Made by a program: the position numbers and the translations under genes
The notes under the pieces: model-generated
What the model was told of the DNA's origin: nothing
The model's database searches: none
Seen by the model: only the letters and a program-made list of their open reading frames with translations
Shown here: piece after piece, positions 52,889 through 64,000 of the stretch
How the letters are laid out: each line of letters opens with the position of its first letter
How positions within the stretch are numbered: the first letter of the stretch is position 1
From: Metopolophium dirhodum
Taxonomy: Eukaryota; Arthropoda; Insecta; Hemiptera; Aphididae
Length of the DNA stretch: 64,000 bases
Direction of reading: 5' to 3'
NCBI RefSeq assembly: GCF_019925205.1
Contig: NC_083561.1
Location: 10,477,217 to 10,541,216 of the forward strand

Positions 52889-55100
52889 TCATCGGACAAA
52901 AATTAAAAATAAAAAACACATTATACCCAAACCCGATCAATTATTAATTACTATATAAAATTCTGGGACTCAAATTGAATCGACAAACCAAAAAAAAAAA
53001 AACATAGCCTAATGAATATTGAATACACAGGAACATTAATACAAAACAGTTTGATAATAAAATTGTATACCTAGTAATCACTATCGCTAAGACTTTTAAT
53101 AAGATAAAAATACAAAAAAATAAATAAGTATATAGGTACTTAATAAAATAAATTGTTGTAAGAAACGAGACGTCATCTAAAGATAGAATTAATAACGTTT
53201 GTGACACATCTGATCTAAATTGGCTGGTACTATTATTGCAAAACTTATACATTTGACAGGGAGAACAACCCATTTATAAATCATTTAAATTAAATGATTA
53301 ATAAAATGTTTCTATTATATTATATTTTGCTTTTTAAAATAATTTATTCGAAGTTGATAAATGTTAATTATTATGATACCTGTTCACCTTGGACTATTAT
53401 TTCTGTCTTATGACAACCAACTCTAAACATCACGATTTTTTACGATGTTTGGTATTTTTTTTAATATTTCAAGTTCATTTTTCGTAGCCTACGACTCGGC
53501 ATATAAATAACGTTCGACTCGTTAACATAATTTTCAGATTCCAATAGTAACCACAATAGTAAGTCCTAAGAATTATTTAATTCTATAAATGGACGAAAAT
53601 GTATTAAAAGTATAATAATTATTTATCATACATTACTTATAAAACGTGTTTTCATAAATTGACATGTCATATTATTACACAGGTTAGTGGTTACTTTGAA
53701 TGTTTGACGAGGGACGACAGCAGCTCTTTATATAGCTCTATTGGCGTGGCTTTGGTGTTGATGCAGAGGTTTAGGAAAACATTATAACTTACATAGATAC
53801 GCTAAGCTACAAGTTGGCCTTAGAAAGTAATTATTACACTGAATGGTAACAGTAAAAAAAATTGATATTCCGTAAAAAATAAAACCAGTACCGTATAGAG
53901 CGATAAATGATAATTTTATAAGAATTTAGGGCAGTACTAATGAAATAACTAATAATAGATTTATAATAACATATGTTTTTCGAATATATTACCATTAGTA
54001 CTTATACCTAGTAATTTATGAATAAAAAAACGAAACAATTCCTATGAAATACATGAGCATTTAAAAAAACATCAGTATGGTTAGATTTACTTATTAGTTA
54101 TTACTTATTATACTGTGTTTTTAAACTGCTTTATGATGTTATATTAAAATTGAATTTTAACGAAATGTTAACTATAAATGATACGAAATGCATTTTATAC
54201 ATTATAATACGTGTTTACTTTTAAAATTGACGATAAATGTATACTAATTATACACACGTATGGTTTAATTTATTTATGATATTATGGTTCGCATTCGAAC
54301 AAAACATTCATCTTGCACCTAATGGCTAATGATAAACCGTTTAAGCACGCCATTTTAAAATTAACGCGATGCGATTTATTGCCAAATAATAATATTATCA
54401 CAAACTGCTCTGAGCAATGTTTTATGGGCACGGAAGTACGTTTATAAAAAAACCGAAAAAAACCAACGTAATATTTTAGGAATCAACACTGCGAGTCGTA
54501 CATAATATTGGATCGTTATGGATACAAAATTGTATTTTTAATCAATGGATATAACGCGTATTCATTAGTTATTACTTATTAGAGTTATTACAGTTATTTG
54601 TTATATTAAATGTTTTTATTGAATTGCTGTGCGCGTTTATATTACTAGTTTTATTTTATTTTTAATCCAATATTCCGATCAGTTATGTATAGTTGAAATT
54701 TGAGAGGTGTTTACCAAACTTTTGTCATTATAGTGGATACTCAGAAGTCGGAGTATCACAAAAAAAACATGACATTTTAATGCTGTAACAAAATTTCATA
54801 CATATTATCGTATTTCTAATATCTTATGGATATCTCGGGAGTTGAGACGACAAACAATCGCGGTTAGAGATCGCCGCTGCAGCCCACAACGGAAGTATTT
54901 AAACAAATATCCCACGTCGTAAAACATAATTTGGGATCGAATAATATTTAATAGGTACAGGATCTCGCGTTCTGCAGTAGAGAGCCTTTTTAGCCTGCAT
55001 CGACGAGGCGTGGTGTGTGTGTGCTTTCCGCTCGCTTTTATAACCATAATATTTTATTATAAATCACAACACTCGACCTTCAGGAAAAAAAACAATTAAA

Positions 55101-55830
55101 AATCGCCCGACATCTACCGTGGCGGCGGCGTCCGTCATAGGTATAATTACAAATCGTTGTGTTTGGAATGACTTGGGTGTACCTACCTACTATTTCGTAT
55201 AATACGACTCGCATGTCTCTATAATATATCTATCACGAGGTCTACTATCTATACCGTTGTCTGCGTCTCGAATCTTCGCCACCGCGCCGCCGTTGACCCC
55301 TCGTCTCGTTCGATTTACTTCTGCCCGGAGGGGTAAAGTCATCAATCAACGCGACCACCGGATGGGCGGGGTGTTGTGGGGGGCTGACGCGCATCAATCA
55401 TCAGAGATAAAACCGAAAAAGTCTTCCATCGGAGCGCTTTTCTGTTGTTATGGACACGTCTTCTTCCCCCGGAGCCACAGCGCAGACAACACCCGAGGTA
55501 CGTACGAGGCATATGCGCCGCGATTGGAATTCAAGGTCGCGTCGACTATACGATGACGGGTGCAGCGGCGGCTTATTTTTTTTTTTTAGTGTTTCTTCTC
55601 CTGACCCGCCCGCTGTAATATAATAATAATACATTTATATAATATAAACGAACCTTACGAACCGATGCCATTTGCTCCTTGGCCATAAAATGATAATGCG
55701 TATACGGTATACCTACCTGTGTATTATATTATATAGGTATGTACTCGTCGGACGGCCGGCCGAAACGCTTCTCATAATTTTATATTTTATCGCGCCGCGC
55801 CGGCGGCATCGGATCCCACGGGTCCGACGG
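55101..55830 (+). promoter_or_regulatory. second GC/CpG-rich island
   Basis: GC-rich at 55110-55140, 55257-55575 and 55745-55835 (GGACGGCCGGCCGAAACG, CGCGCCGCGCCGGCGGCATC). Probably a promoter with the first exon of a gene reading rightward. Encloses the possible coding exon at 55450. Confidence 0.45.
55450..55497 (+). CDS. possible coding first exon of a plus-strand gene
   Basis: ATG at 55450 encodes MDTSSSPGATAQTTPE and stops exactly at donor GTACGT (55498). An in-frame TAA lies just upstream (about 55408), as expected for a true start in a first exon. Phase 0. The next exon is not identified: a strong acceptor (TTTTTTTTTTTGCAG) at about 55903 is in frame, but what follows looks like AT-rich non-coding sequence. 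Product unknown; it could equally be 5'UTR. Confidence 0.3.
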
Positions 55831-55835
55831 CGGTA

Positions 55836-58800
55836 GAGACTATTATTATTTATCATTAGGGCTAGGGTTTATAATATGCATTGGTATGTTTTTTTTTTTT
55901 GCAGCGTCCTTTTACAAATTTAGTTAGTAATGGTCCACAAATCGCATCATATATTGATACAAATCAAATAGTTTTTATTTTGCATATTATAGTTTTGCAT
56001 ATTTTAAATATAATGCATATTATAACATATTTTAGCAACAAACAAGAAAAATGTTTCATGTAATTTTTAAACGAAAGTGGTGAAGCCTTCTTCTACGATT
56101 CTTCTACCAAAGTATATACGATCATAATATACGATGTGCTACATATTATATAACAATAATAATTTCAATTTCAAAATATTAATGATTTTTTTACTGACGA
56201 AAAAAATGTAAAAATATATTAACAGTACCTACTACACTACTGCGGATGTTAATTTAAAAGTGAGGGGTTGGTATAGTGAATCTTCTTTAATGTAGTAGTT
56301 TATTGTTTTGATTATCTGAAAATGGACTTTCTGCCTCGTATAAGATGGTATAATTCTAGTGTGTACAACAATGACTGCAGATACTCGCAGATTCATTTAA
56401 TTATCATTATGTTTTGGTTGATCGCAATTCCATCGGAGATCGCTCTCGTCTCCTGTTGTAGACGTGATCATTTCGCGATTTCATAATAACAACACTCTAT
56501 CTGCTTAACTATTTTTTTTTATGTAATGCAAAAGTAGGTATATATTATGCGTGTAACGTCATTGTATTTAGGTGTACGTATGCAGGTATTTCTCCGCGGA
56601 CAGGAAACAATACCCGTCGGCACGAATTTCAAAAATAAGAAATATCTTTGACAATAACCCGCGCTTGAACACGAAACCAATTATTATATTATATTATTTG
56701 GAACGGGTTCTCGTTTTTCTTTTTGCTTGATAATATAAAATCACCGCACGGTCCACGATAGCAGACTGAGTGCACCGCACTATAATATATATATATTGGT
56801 AATATATATTATATATATATTATATATATGTACCTACGTAGTCTACAGAAACGCATGCGTCCTACAAGTTCAGTTTGATCGACTGTATAATAAACAAATG
56901 TTTAATATACACGTATAATATAATATAATATAATATATCATTGCAGCGTATATTGGTTTGGTCGGATTACAGCGTCTATTGCACACCACTTCAGCAGATA
57001 TAGTTAACCATGAGAACTGTTTCGTTGTTTTGTAACATATTATATTATATATACCACCTGTATATATATATATGTATACCTATGTATTGTGTTATAATAG
57101 TAATAATAACGTCGCAGACGAGAGCATAATTATTATATTATGAATATCTCTTAACGGTTGGACGTGTGCACTGCTTATAGCCTATAGGTACCAACTATAC
57201 CTATACCTATAACGCAGTGCTCCAGTGTAGTCTTATTACACATTCAAACGATAACATCGACTGTATAATACTGTATAATATACGCACTGCAGTATTATAG
57301 TAATTTCAGTATACCTACATGCGTTCGATTAAACATTAAAGTATATTAAATAACTCTAAAAGATCTCGAGTCGAACGACGATAAGGATAATGATCTATTA
57401 TTAAATTCGTACGTCATTCACTGCAATAATATTATGTAGAACACCATAACAAAATCATATCTAAAATGGCAAAAATTTTATATAGTTGAATTACACATAA
57501 TCATATATATTGTATCTATGAGGAATAATTATGTGTTTACCGGTACATTATACCTCGTTTGTACATTTTTTTTTAACAGATTTTATTTTATATTTATATA
57601 ATATTATGTCCGTCCAATAAAATATGTTAAATACTTGAATCACATCTCCTCGGCTGTGGGGCAGTATAGGTTTTAAAGTTACATACATACCAATAAAGCT
57701 GAATAATTTACCGATCATCAAAATGCGAGGTTCTCATCACTGTTTATGGAATGTGCGCGGTAACGTCGCCTACCTATTTATTGTACGCCGATAATATTTT
57801 AATGTCGTAAAACTACGTATTAGAAAATTGTGTTGATTTTTACATTCCCAGACTCCGAACGACACAGACGTGCGTGCATGCATAAATACAGTGGTGTACA
57901 AAAATGTAAGTCTTGCAGTGTTCGACTTCAACAAAACGGGAAGGTTAAATTAGTCCGTCCGTGCACACCTGAGCGTGTAATCGTGAGTAAAGGTATATGG
58001 GAAATATAGACGATTCCGTCATATTTCACGGATCTATTACACGAAAATCCTTGGAATTTACATTTACTGTAACATAGTATAATATTATAATATCTGCGCG
58101 CATTATAATTTATTATGTCCTCTATGATAATTCATTTATTATTGTTTCGAACAGTATTATAATAATTTAAATAATAACACTTGCGTATAGTAGAATTCAC
58201 GGACTCATTTACGCGTTTTAGTTTTAATCTCCAACTGTTCATATTTTTTTTTTCAAAACAAATAAAGTTTATTGTATCTACAATAAACACACTGTATTAA
58301 GACATTGCGTGTGTGTACATATATATACAGGTACCATATACGTGGCAACCCATAAGTACCTATACTTATTTTTATAGGACAGACCTACCCATGAACTAAG
58401 ATATGATCTTAGTTCACAACTGTGCCCACTTGTTTTTTTTATCCTATACGCGATTACGATTTGCCGTGATTAGTAGGTACACGTTATACATTTTAACGTT
58501 TAAACGCACTTACTATAGGTAATAGTTGTAAACATTTTATTGGATTTTCTAAAGATAGTTGCAAATATACCTATACAACTCAGTCTGTTTAATCGTAGAT
58601 CTAAATGACTAAATGCGAAGTTCAAATACTCCAAGTAATGATACTATATTCAGCGTTGATACATATTATATAATAATATATGTACACAGGCGTAATCAGA
58701 AGGAGGGTCAAGGGGGTTTTGTGCCACCCTCCGTAATTTTAAATTGGTCGCATGGATTTAATTATGCTCTCCTAGCTGTTTAAGCTCTAATTATATTACA

Positions 58801-61800
58801 AGTTACAACATATTTTTTTTTTAAGCTTTTTTAGACCTTATCGAATATTATTTGTCTGTGTATTTATTAAAATATTTATATTGTATATTTGTACAACTTT
58901 GGTACAATTTAATAATTATACTTATACACATTATAATTTGGATAATGTCATAAGTAATATAAACTTGATATATCACTAATTTTTCCACAAAATGTCAAAG
59001 ACTGCAGTGCTTACATGTACAGATATATAATTGGTAAATTATTTGGAGGGTAGAAGGACTCAAGGACGTGGTCATCTCGTCACCACTCACCACTTATATT
59101 TTTAGACACAATTGATAAAAATATTTGATACAGCTTCAACAACTATTAGGTTATTAACTTACAAAACTATGCTACATATGAATAAGTACATAGGTATTCC
59201 TAGATTGAGTGTAGTACATATCAATATATTTGCAAAATAAGATGATTTTATTGCTGTTATCTTCAATTTGGCTCATATACATTGTATTTAACTTCTTAGT
59301 GTACACCAGTATATAGTCGAATTGTAGACCTAGGACTTCTCTATTACAGCTATATCTTATGGTCTGTTCTTATTCAAGTAAATAAACTTATTCGTAACAA
59401 TATAAAAACGATTTTCATTTGCTAAATAGTTAACTGTATAGTAGTGTTATTTTTTATTTTTAATAGGAAATACATAATCTATAAACGATTTTTTTTTATA
59501 CAATAAGCGTAAAAGCGGATAGTATATGGTTAGCATGAATTGATGAATTTGCTGATAAAAAGAAACCACTCAGCGGTGACACTTTTTTTTCTTGATATGA
59601 AATGTATAATTTTGTAGGTAATACTATATATACATAATTGTATAAATTATATAAGGCAAGCATTAAAATAAATGGCATATCGCGAGTATACAGGTAAATT
59701 ATTATTTACAAGTTAAATAAAATAAATTTATTATTCTATTTGAATGTGCGCCAGCGTTAACCTGTATTTGTTGTATAATAATATATTGTAATGAATATGC
59801 GCCCGGATGGAAATTATAACACAAAAAAGGATTATTATGATGAGATGAAACACGGCAGTGGCGGTGCAGGTGGTGCGTGTCGTAATCAGAGCGACGACAT
59901 TACGTGACCTGGTGAAAGCGTGATTTACATCAACTTGAAATTAATTATTATCATAAAATGTGTTCTTCTTTTTTAATTGTTACGTATGAAGAGTGTAGTA
60001 AAATTATTTAATAACCATTATAATATTAACAAGACGAACTTTGAGGAAAATAAAATTTAAACACGTAAGTCAAATAATAAATTTGTGTATTATGTTTTTA
60101 ATCATTACACATATAATATATAACTTTTTATATATATGTATATATACATTTGTGTATCTATGTGAACCAACATGAGAAATAAATTCACTGGAGGGCTTTC
60201 ACTGGAAATGGATTCATTTTTTGTTTTGTTTTGTTAATCCTGTTTCCGGTGTAAAAGAGTTGTAACGGTTACGTTTTTTTTTTACAGTAGGTATAGGTAC
60301 TACAATATAACATACGTGGGATTTTGGTTTGTTCGCGTCGGGAGTCGGGAGTATAATGTGGAAAATCGCGAGGAAAAAAAATTAAAAAAAACGAGGAGTT
60401 TTATTATATATAGGTATTATACTATATACATATTATATTCCTATGAGTTCCCAAAAATAATCTGAAAAACGATTCTATAAGTGTAAAATTAATAGACTAT
60501 AACAGAACACATCGGAATTCCTACTATATATGAGTTAACAGTCGGTACTCATGCAGTTGAACACAAGTTATGAATGTTTAACCTTACCTTATATTATACC
60601 GTAATTTATTTATTTTAACCCCGTAACAATAAGACGTATTAGTCGATTTATATTATCTTATAAATATATTATCAATTTACTCGACCAATGGACGTTTTTA
60701 TTTATAACGAATTACCATAATCTGGCCGGTAATATAATGTGTCAATAGCCGTATGCTAAACGCAATATCCTATAGAAAACAATAATTGTGAACTACTTGT
60801 TTTTTGGGTCAAAATCCGTAGAAGAATGTCGATCGGAGGGAACTATATCAATTCCCTCTTTCCCGCGAGAAGAGAAGACTGGAGTGATCTTTTGTTCTGT
60901 ACGTACGAATTTCTTTGATGTTTACTATGTTTCTCGGACACGGCCGTGACCGATTGGAATTCTTCTGTTGATAACAGCGTAATAGTTTATAAGTGTTCAC
61001 AAATTATTACATCAACACCGATATGTATATAGTATAATATACCTTCACGGCTTCACCGTGAACGCAACGCCGCTTTACTATACAGTGTACCTATAGTTTA
61101 AAAAGGTTTAATGTCGTTTTATTTGAATAATATTTCAAAAAAAAAAAAAAAAATTGATTTAGTGAAATTGTTTTGTGCGTAGATGATAAATAATATATTT
61201 GAATGGTACATAATATAATTCACAATGGTACCTATACTTAACTGATAAATACCTATGTAATCTATGTATTGAATAATATGATATTTTTAGTTATACATAT
61301 TTTGTGTTTTGAATAGGTATTAATATATTATTATATTTTATATATTTATTTGAATTTTGAACATCAATACCGTTGAATTTCTTATAAGGTTATTAAAATA
61401 TTAAAAATGTATTACTTACATAGTTATTAAAAAATAGTAAAAATGCAAGTAAACGTGTAATCTGTACCTGTGTTTATTGTTGAAGAGTAAAATTAAACCT
61501 TTTGAGATACAAATTAAAATGTAATTTGCTGTACATATCAAGAACTATTTGAATTGAAGTTATAAAAAAATACCCCCGCTTTCGTGTATATTAATAGCAT
61601 TAGAGATACCTATTTTATTATTATTTTTTTTTTTATGATACGTCGTTCTAGTGACATTTAAAACTTAAAAGAATTTGTAACGAGTTTCTGCTGTGTCGTA
61701 AAATCGTTTTCAGTCGAGACGATAGGTTCGTTTTCGTATGACTGAACTGTCTGTTAAAAATTAAGATAAAAGTACCTATATAAAACCTTGAGCAACGTTT

Positions 61801-63172
61801 TGATTTATCGCGCACAAAAACCGCGGGCAATGTCTTTTATACACCAGAACAGAATAGTTCTTGGCCACTCGTTGTTTGTGTTGTTTAATTGGATTATCAC
61901 TTTCATATCGCATTACCGCCGCGGCAACGGCAATATTTTTGTATCTAAACGTTTTCTGAAGGAGCAGCCTCCTCACACGCACTTTCATCTAAAGTGATAA
62001 ATACACACATATATTTATGTTTCAAGGTGGCCGCAGCTACGGTATATTATTATGTTTAGATACCTATACCAATATTAAACTGCCCAATGTTTCTAAAACG
62101 ATAAAACCACAATGCTCATGAGCTTGTTTCAAAACACCATGCATCATGTTGGTGTATATATTACACATTATATCAACATAATATATAGCACATTTAATAA
62201 GTGCGTATATTACCTTTATATATATATATATATATATTATATGTAAGTGTAAGGAAAAAAAACATCGGCCATCGGTCGCGGCACATTTCACGTCCGAATT
62301 TCCAATCGCAATCATCGTCGAGATATAAAACGTGAAAGTCACTCGGAAATTCGAAAAATGTGATACGTACAATTACATATAATATATATTATATACAGGT
62401 ATTATACATAAAAGAAATAAGAAAAAAATGGCAAAAATAAGTAATATACTGAAATACGCGAGCAGCTCGACGGAGTCGTTTACGCGGGTATATTATAGGT
62501 AGGTAGCTATATAGGAGGTATAAGGTATTTATTTTATATTATACCTAGTACCTACCGTCAAGACGATCAATTTTACGAGAATCGACAGTAATAATACACC
62601 TTCAATTCGTACTGCTGCCCGATATTATATAGGCGTGTCCAGATTATTAAATTTTTTTTTTGCAAATCACGCACAGTGAATACGTTACATGTACAATAGT
62701 AGAATTAGTGAAATGAAGGCTGCTATTGTACGAAGGCCACCTGCACCCCAAAACACCCCGTACGTTGGTTTCGCATTCCTTCGCGAAAAAGGTTCGAAGG
62801 CGCTCTTCAAGCTTCGCAGATTATTCAGCATGGACAACGTGTTATATATATATATATATACGCTTTTTAACAGTGGTGGATTTTTATCATTCGCTATTTG
62901 TGGTTGTGTGGGGAGGGGAATTAAAACCCAAAAAAATATTTTTTTCTTATAGTACGTTAATAATTAAGCGACTGCACCCTATATGCTGCCCCATATTTTA
63001 GGAATTTTATATAAATAATTTCAACATGAATTAAGTTTAGTCTAAAGAAACTGTATGGGTACCATTTAAGTACCTAGTTAAATATAAAGTATAATATTAT
63101 ACCTACTGCATTTTCAAATTCTAAAATATACTGATTAAAAGGTATAAACGAGTATTTGCATCAGTATAAATT
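55836..63172. other. AT-rich interval without supportable genes
   Basis: Contains (TA)n-rich tracts (about 56780-56830, 62215-62240, 62840-62860) and one half of a MITE-like sequence near 58686 (CAGGCGTAATCAGAAGGAGG). ORFs of 60-102 codons on both strands are compositionally non-coding. Likely intron or intergenic. Confidence 0.5.
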
Positions 63173-63344
63173 CAGTGGCGTAGATATGATTTCTGAAAGG
63201 GGGGGATCAAAAAAAAACACGACATAACTAAATGGGAGGGAAAAATTGGAAAACCACCCACCCTCTCAAAACTTTTTACGAAGGTAATAAAAAGCCAATG
63301 AAGGGATCTGACTCTCCACGTCTCCGTCCCTGTCTACGCCACTG
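63173..63344. mobile_element. 172-bp CAGTGGCGTAGA-type MITE
   Basis: Starts CAGTGGCGTAGATATG and ends CTGTCTACGCCACTG (inverted). Flanks AGTATAAATT and AGTATAAT are similar but not identical. G-rich and C-rich interior halves as in the 10312 and 52779 elements. Confidence 0.7.
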
Positions 63345-63699
63345 AGTATAATAATATAATGTTATAGGTACAGATAGGCAGGTACATTTTCAAAATGTAA
63401 AATATATATTTTCAATTAGAAAATTAATAAATCAGTATTCACGTACATTGTACATTTTTTTTTCTTTACGAAAAATGTTTCCCCTCCCACCACCAGATAT
63501 CTATGGGCTGCACGATCATGCGACTAACTGGTTATTATAATTTCTTAGCCGCATATTTTTGCACAAGTGCTAGGTAGGTGTAGGTATTTACGTATTTACG
63601 GTATTTGTATTAATAATATATAATATGTCGATACATATAGGTGCCAGCTACAACAGGTGCGCGATTATAATGTTATAGTCTATATTCTATACGTCGGTG

Positions 63700-64000
63700 C
63701 AGACTGCAGTGCATGTTATTAAAGTGGCGACTAGGAAGCCATCGTCGGACCGTTTAAAAATATCGCCGAACGAAAACGGTCGCTGACCAAACGCGTAATA
63801 ACGCGTAATATGATAATACCACTCAGATATTAGTGCAACAACAGTGTATAATGTATGAATAACGATAATAATAATTATAATATATACATAGCGGAGCGAA
63901 CGTAACGGGTTTCGCGTCCTTCCGATCGACTCAAATCGGAAGCGACGATCGTCGGCATCGATCGGCGCGCAAAAAACGTATATTATATTTTGTATACAGA
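63700..64000. promoter_or_regulatory. third GC/CpG-rich island at the right edge
   Basis: CpG-dense sequence (CCATCGTCGGACCGT, ATCGCCGAACGAAAACGG, a direct repeat AACGCGTAAT/AACGCGTAAT at about 63789-63809, GATCGTCGGCATCGATCGGC). Looks like a promoter or 5' exon of a gene to the right. No ORF. Confidence 0.4.

Larger units (their letters stand above)
47700..55100. other. AT-rich interval, probably intronic or intergenic
   Basis: No supportable gene on either strand. Holds a (GT)n microsatellite at 50434, one small MITE at 52779 and an orphan minus-strand ORF at 49999-50253. ORFs at 47890-48267, 52944-53273 and 54805-55047 lack protein-like features. Confidence 0.5.

Noticed and set aside
55257..55634. 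Overlapping ORFs on both strands (99 and 77 codons)
   Set aside because: By-products of the CpG island; the only frame with an upstream stop, an ATG and a donor is the short one at 55450.
1..64000. CRISPR arrays, bacterial operons, tRNA or intact rRNA genes
   Set aside because: No regularly spaced repeats, no Shine-Dalgarno-linked gene clusters and no cloverleaf sequence were found by eye; the only rRNA-like sequence is the 5S-derived SINE at 3079-3343.

Overview
The window looks like genomic DNA from an aphid (Hemiptera, Aphididae). It is strongly AT-rich. The short motif TAGGTAGGTACCTA recurs throughout. Genes are split by AT-rich introns with GT..AG borders, and many short terminal-inverted-repeat (TIR) elements are present. 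No bacterial features (operons, Shine-Dalgarno sites) are visible. The species is inferred from sequence character, not from a database match.

Left part (1-12.6 kb, minus strand): seven consecutive, phase-consistent exons encode the N-terminal 548 residues of a borderless-like (IGSF9/Turtle family) cell-surface adhesion protein. They carry a signal peptide, four Ig domains and the first fibronectin type III domain. The gene runs off the left edge, so the second FN3, membrane and cytoplasmic parts are missing. Its large introns hold repeats, including a 5S-rRNA-derived SINE with an 11-bp target duplication and a long inverted repeat.

Centre-left (16.5-22 kb, plus strand): I assembled nine phase-compatible exons into an unrecognised 325-residue, Cys-, Lys- and Ser-rich protein with several very short exons. 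It is the best candidate here for an undescribed gene.

Centre (22-34 kb): after a repeat-rich stretch (a TIR element with decayed coding sequence, a 1.25-kb element with a perfect 8-bp target duplication, a dead hAT transposase) come two divergent housekeeping genes. On the minus strand is a 4-exon KGD4/MRPS36-like subunit of the mitochondrial 2-oxoglutarate dehydrogenase complex. On the plus strand is an intronless UDP-galactose transporter (SLC35A2/Ugalt) for the Golgi. Their start codons are about 0.84 kb apart, so they may share a bidirectional promoter. A small MITE appears to lie in the transporter's 3'UTR.

Right part (34-64 kb): almost no protein-coding sequence can be supported. It holds repeats and three GC/CpG-rich islands (47.2-47.7, 55.1-55.8 and 63.7-64.0 kb). 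These look like promoters or 5' exons of one or more plus-strand genes whose bodies lie to the right. One possible coding first exon (16 codons plus a donor) sits at 55,450.
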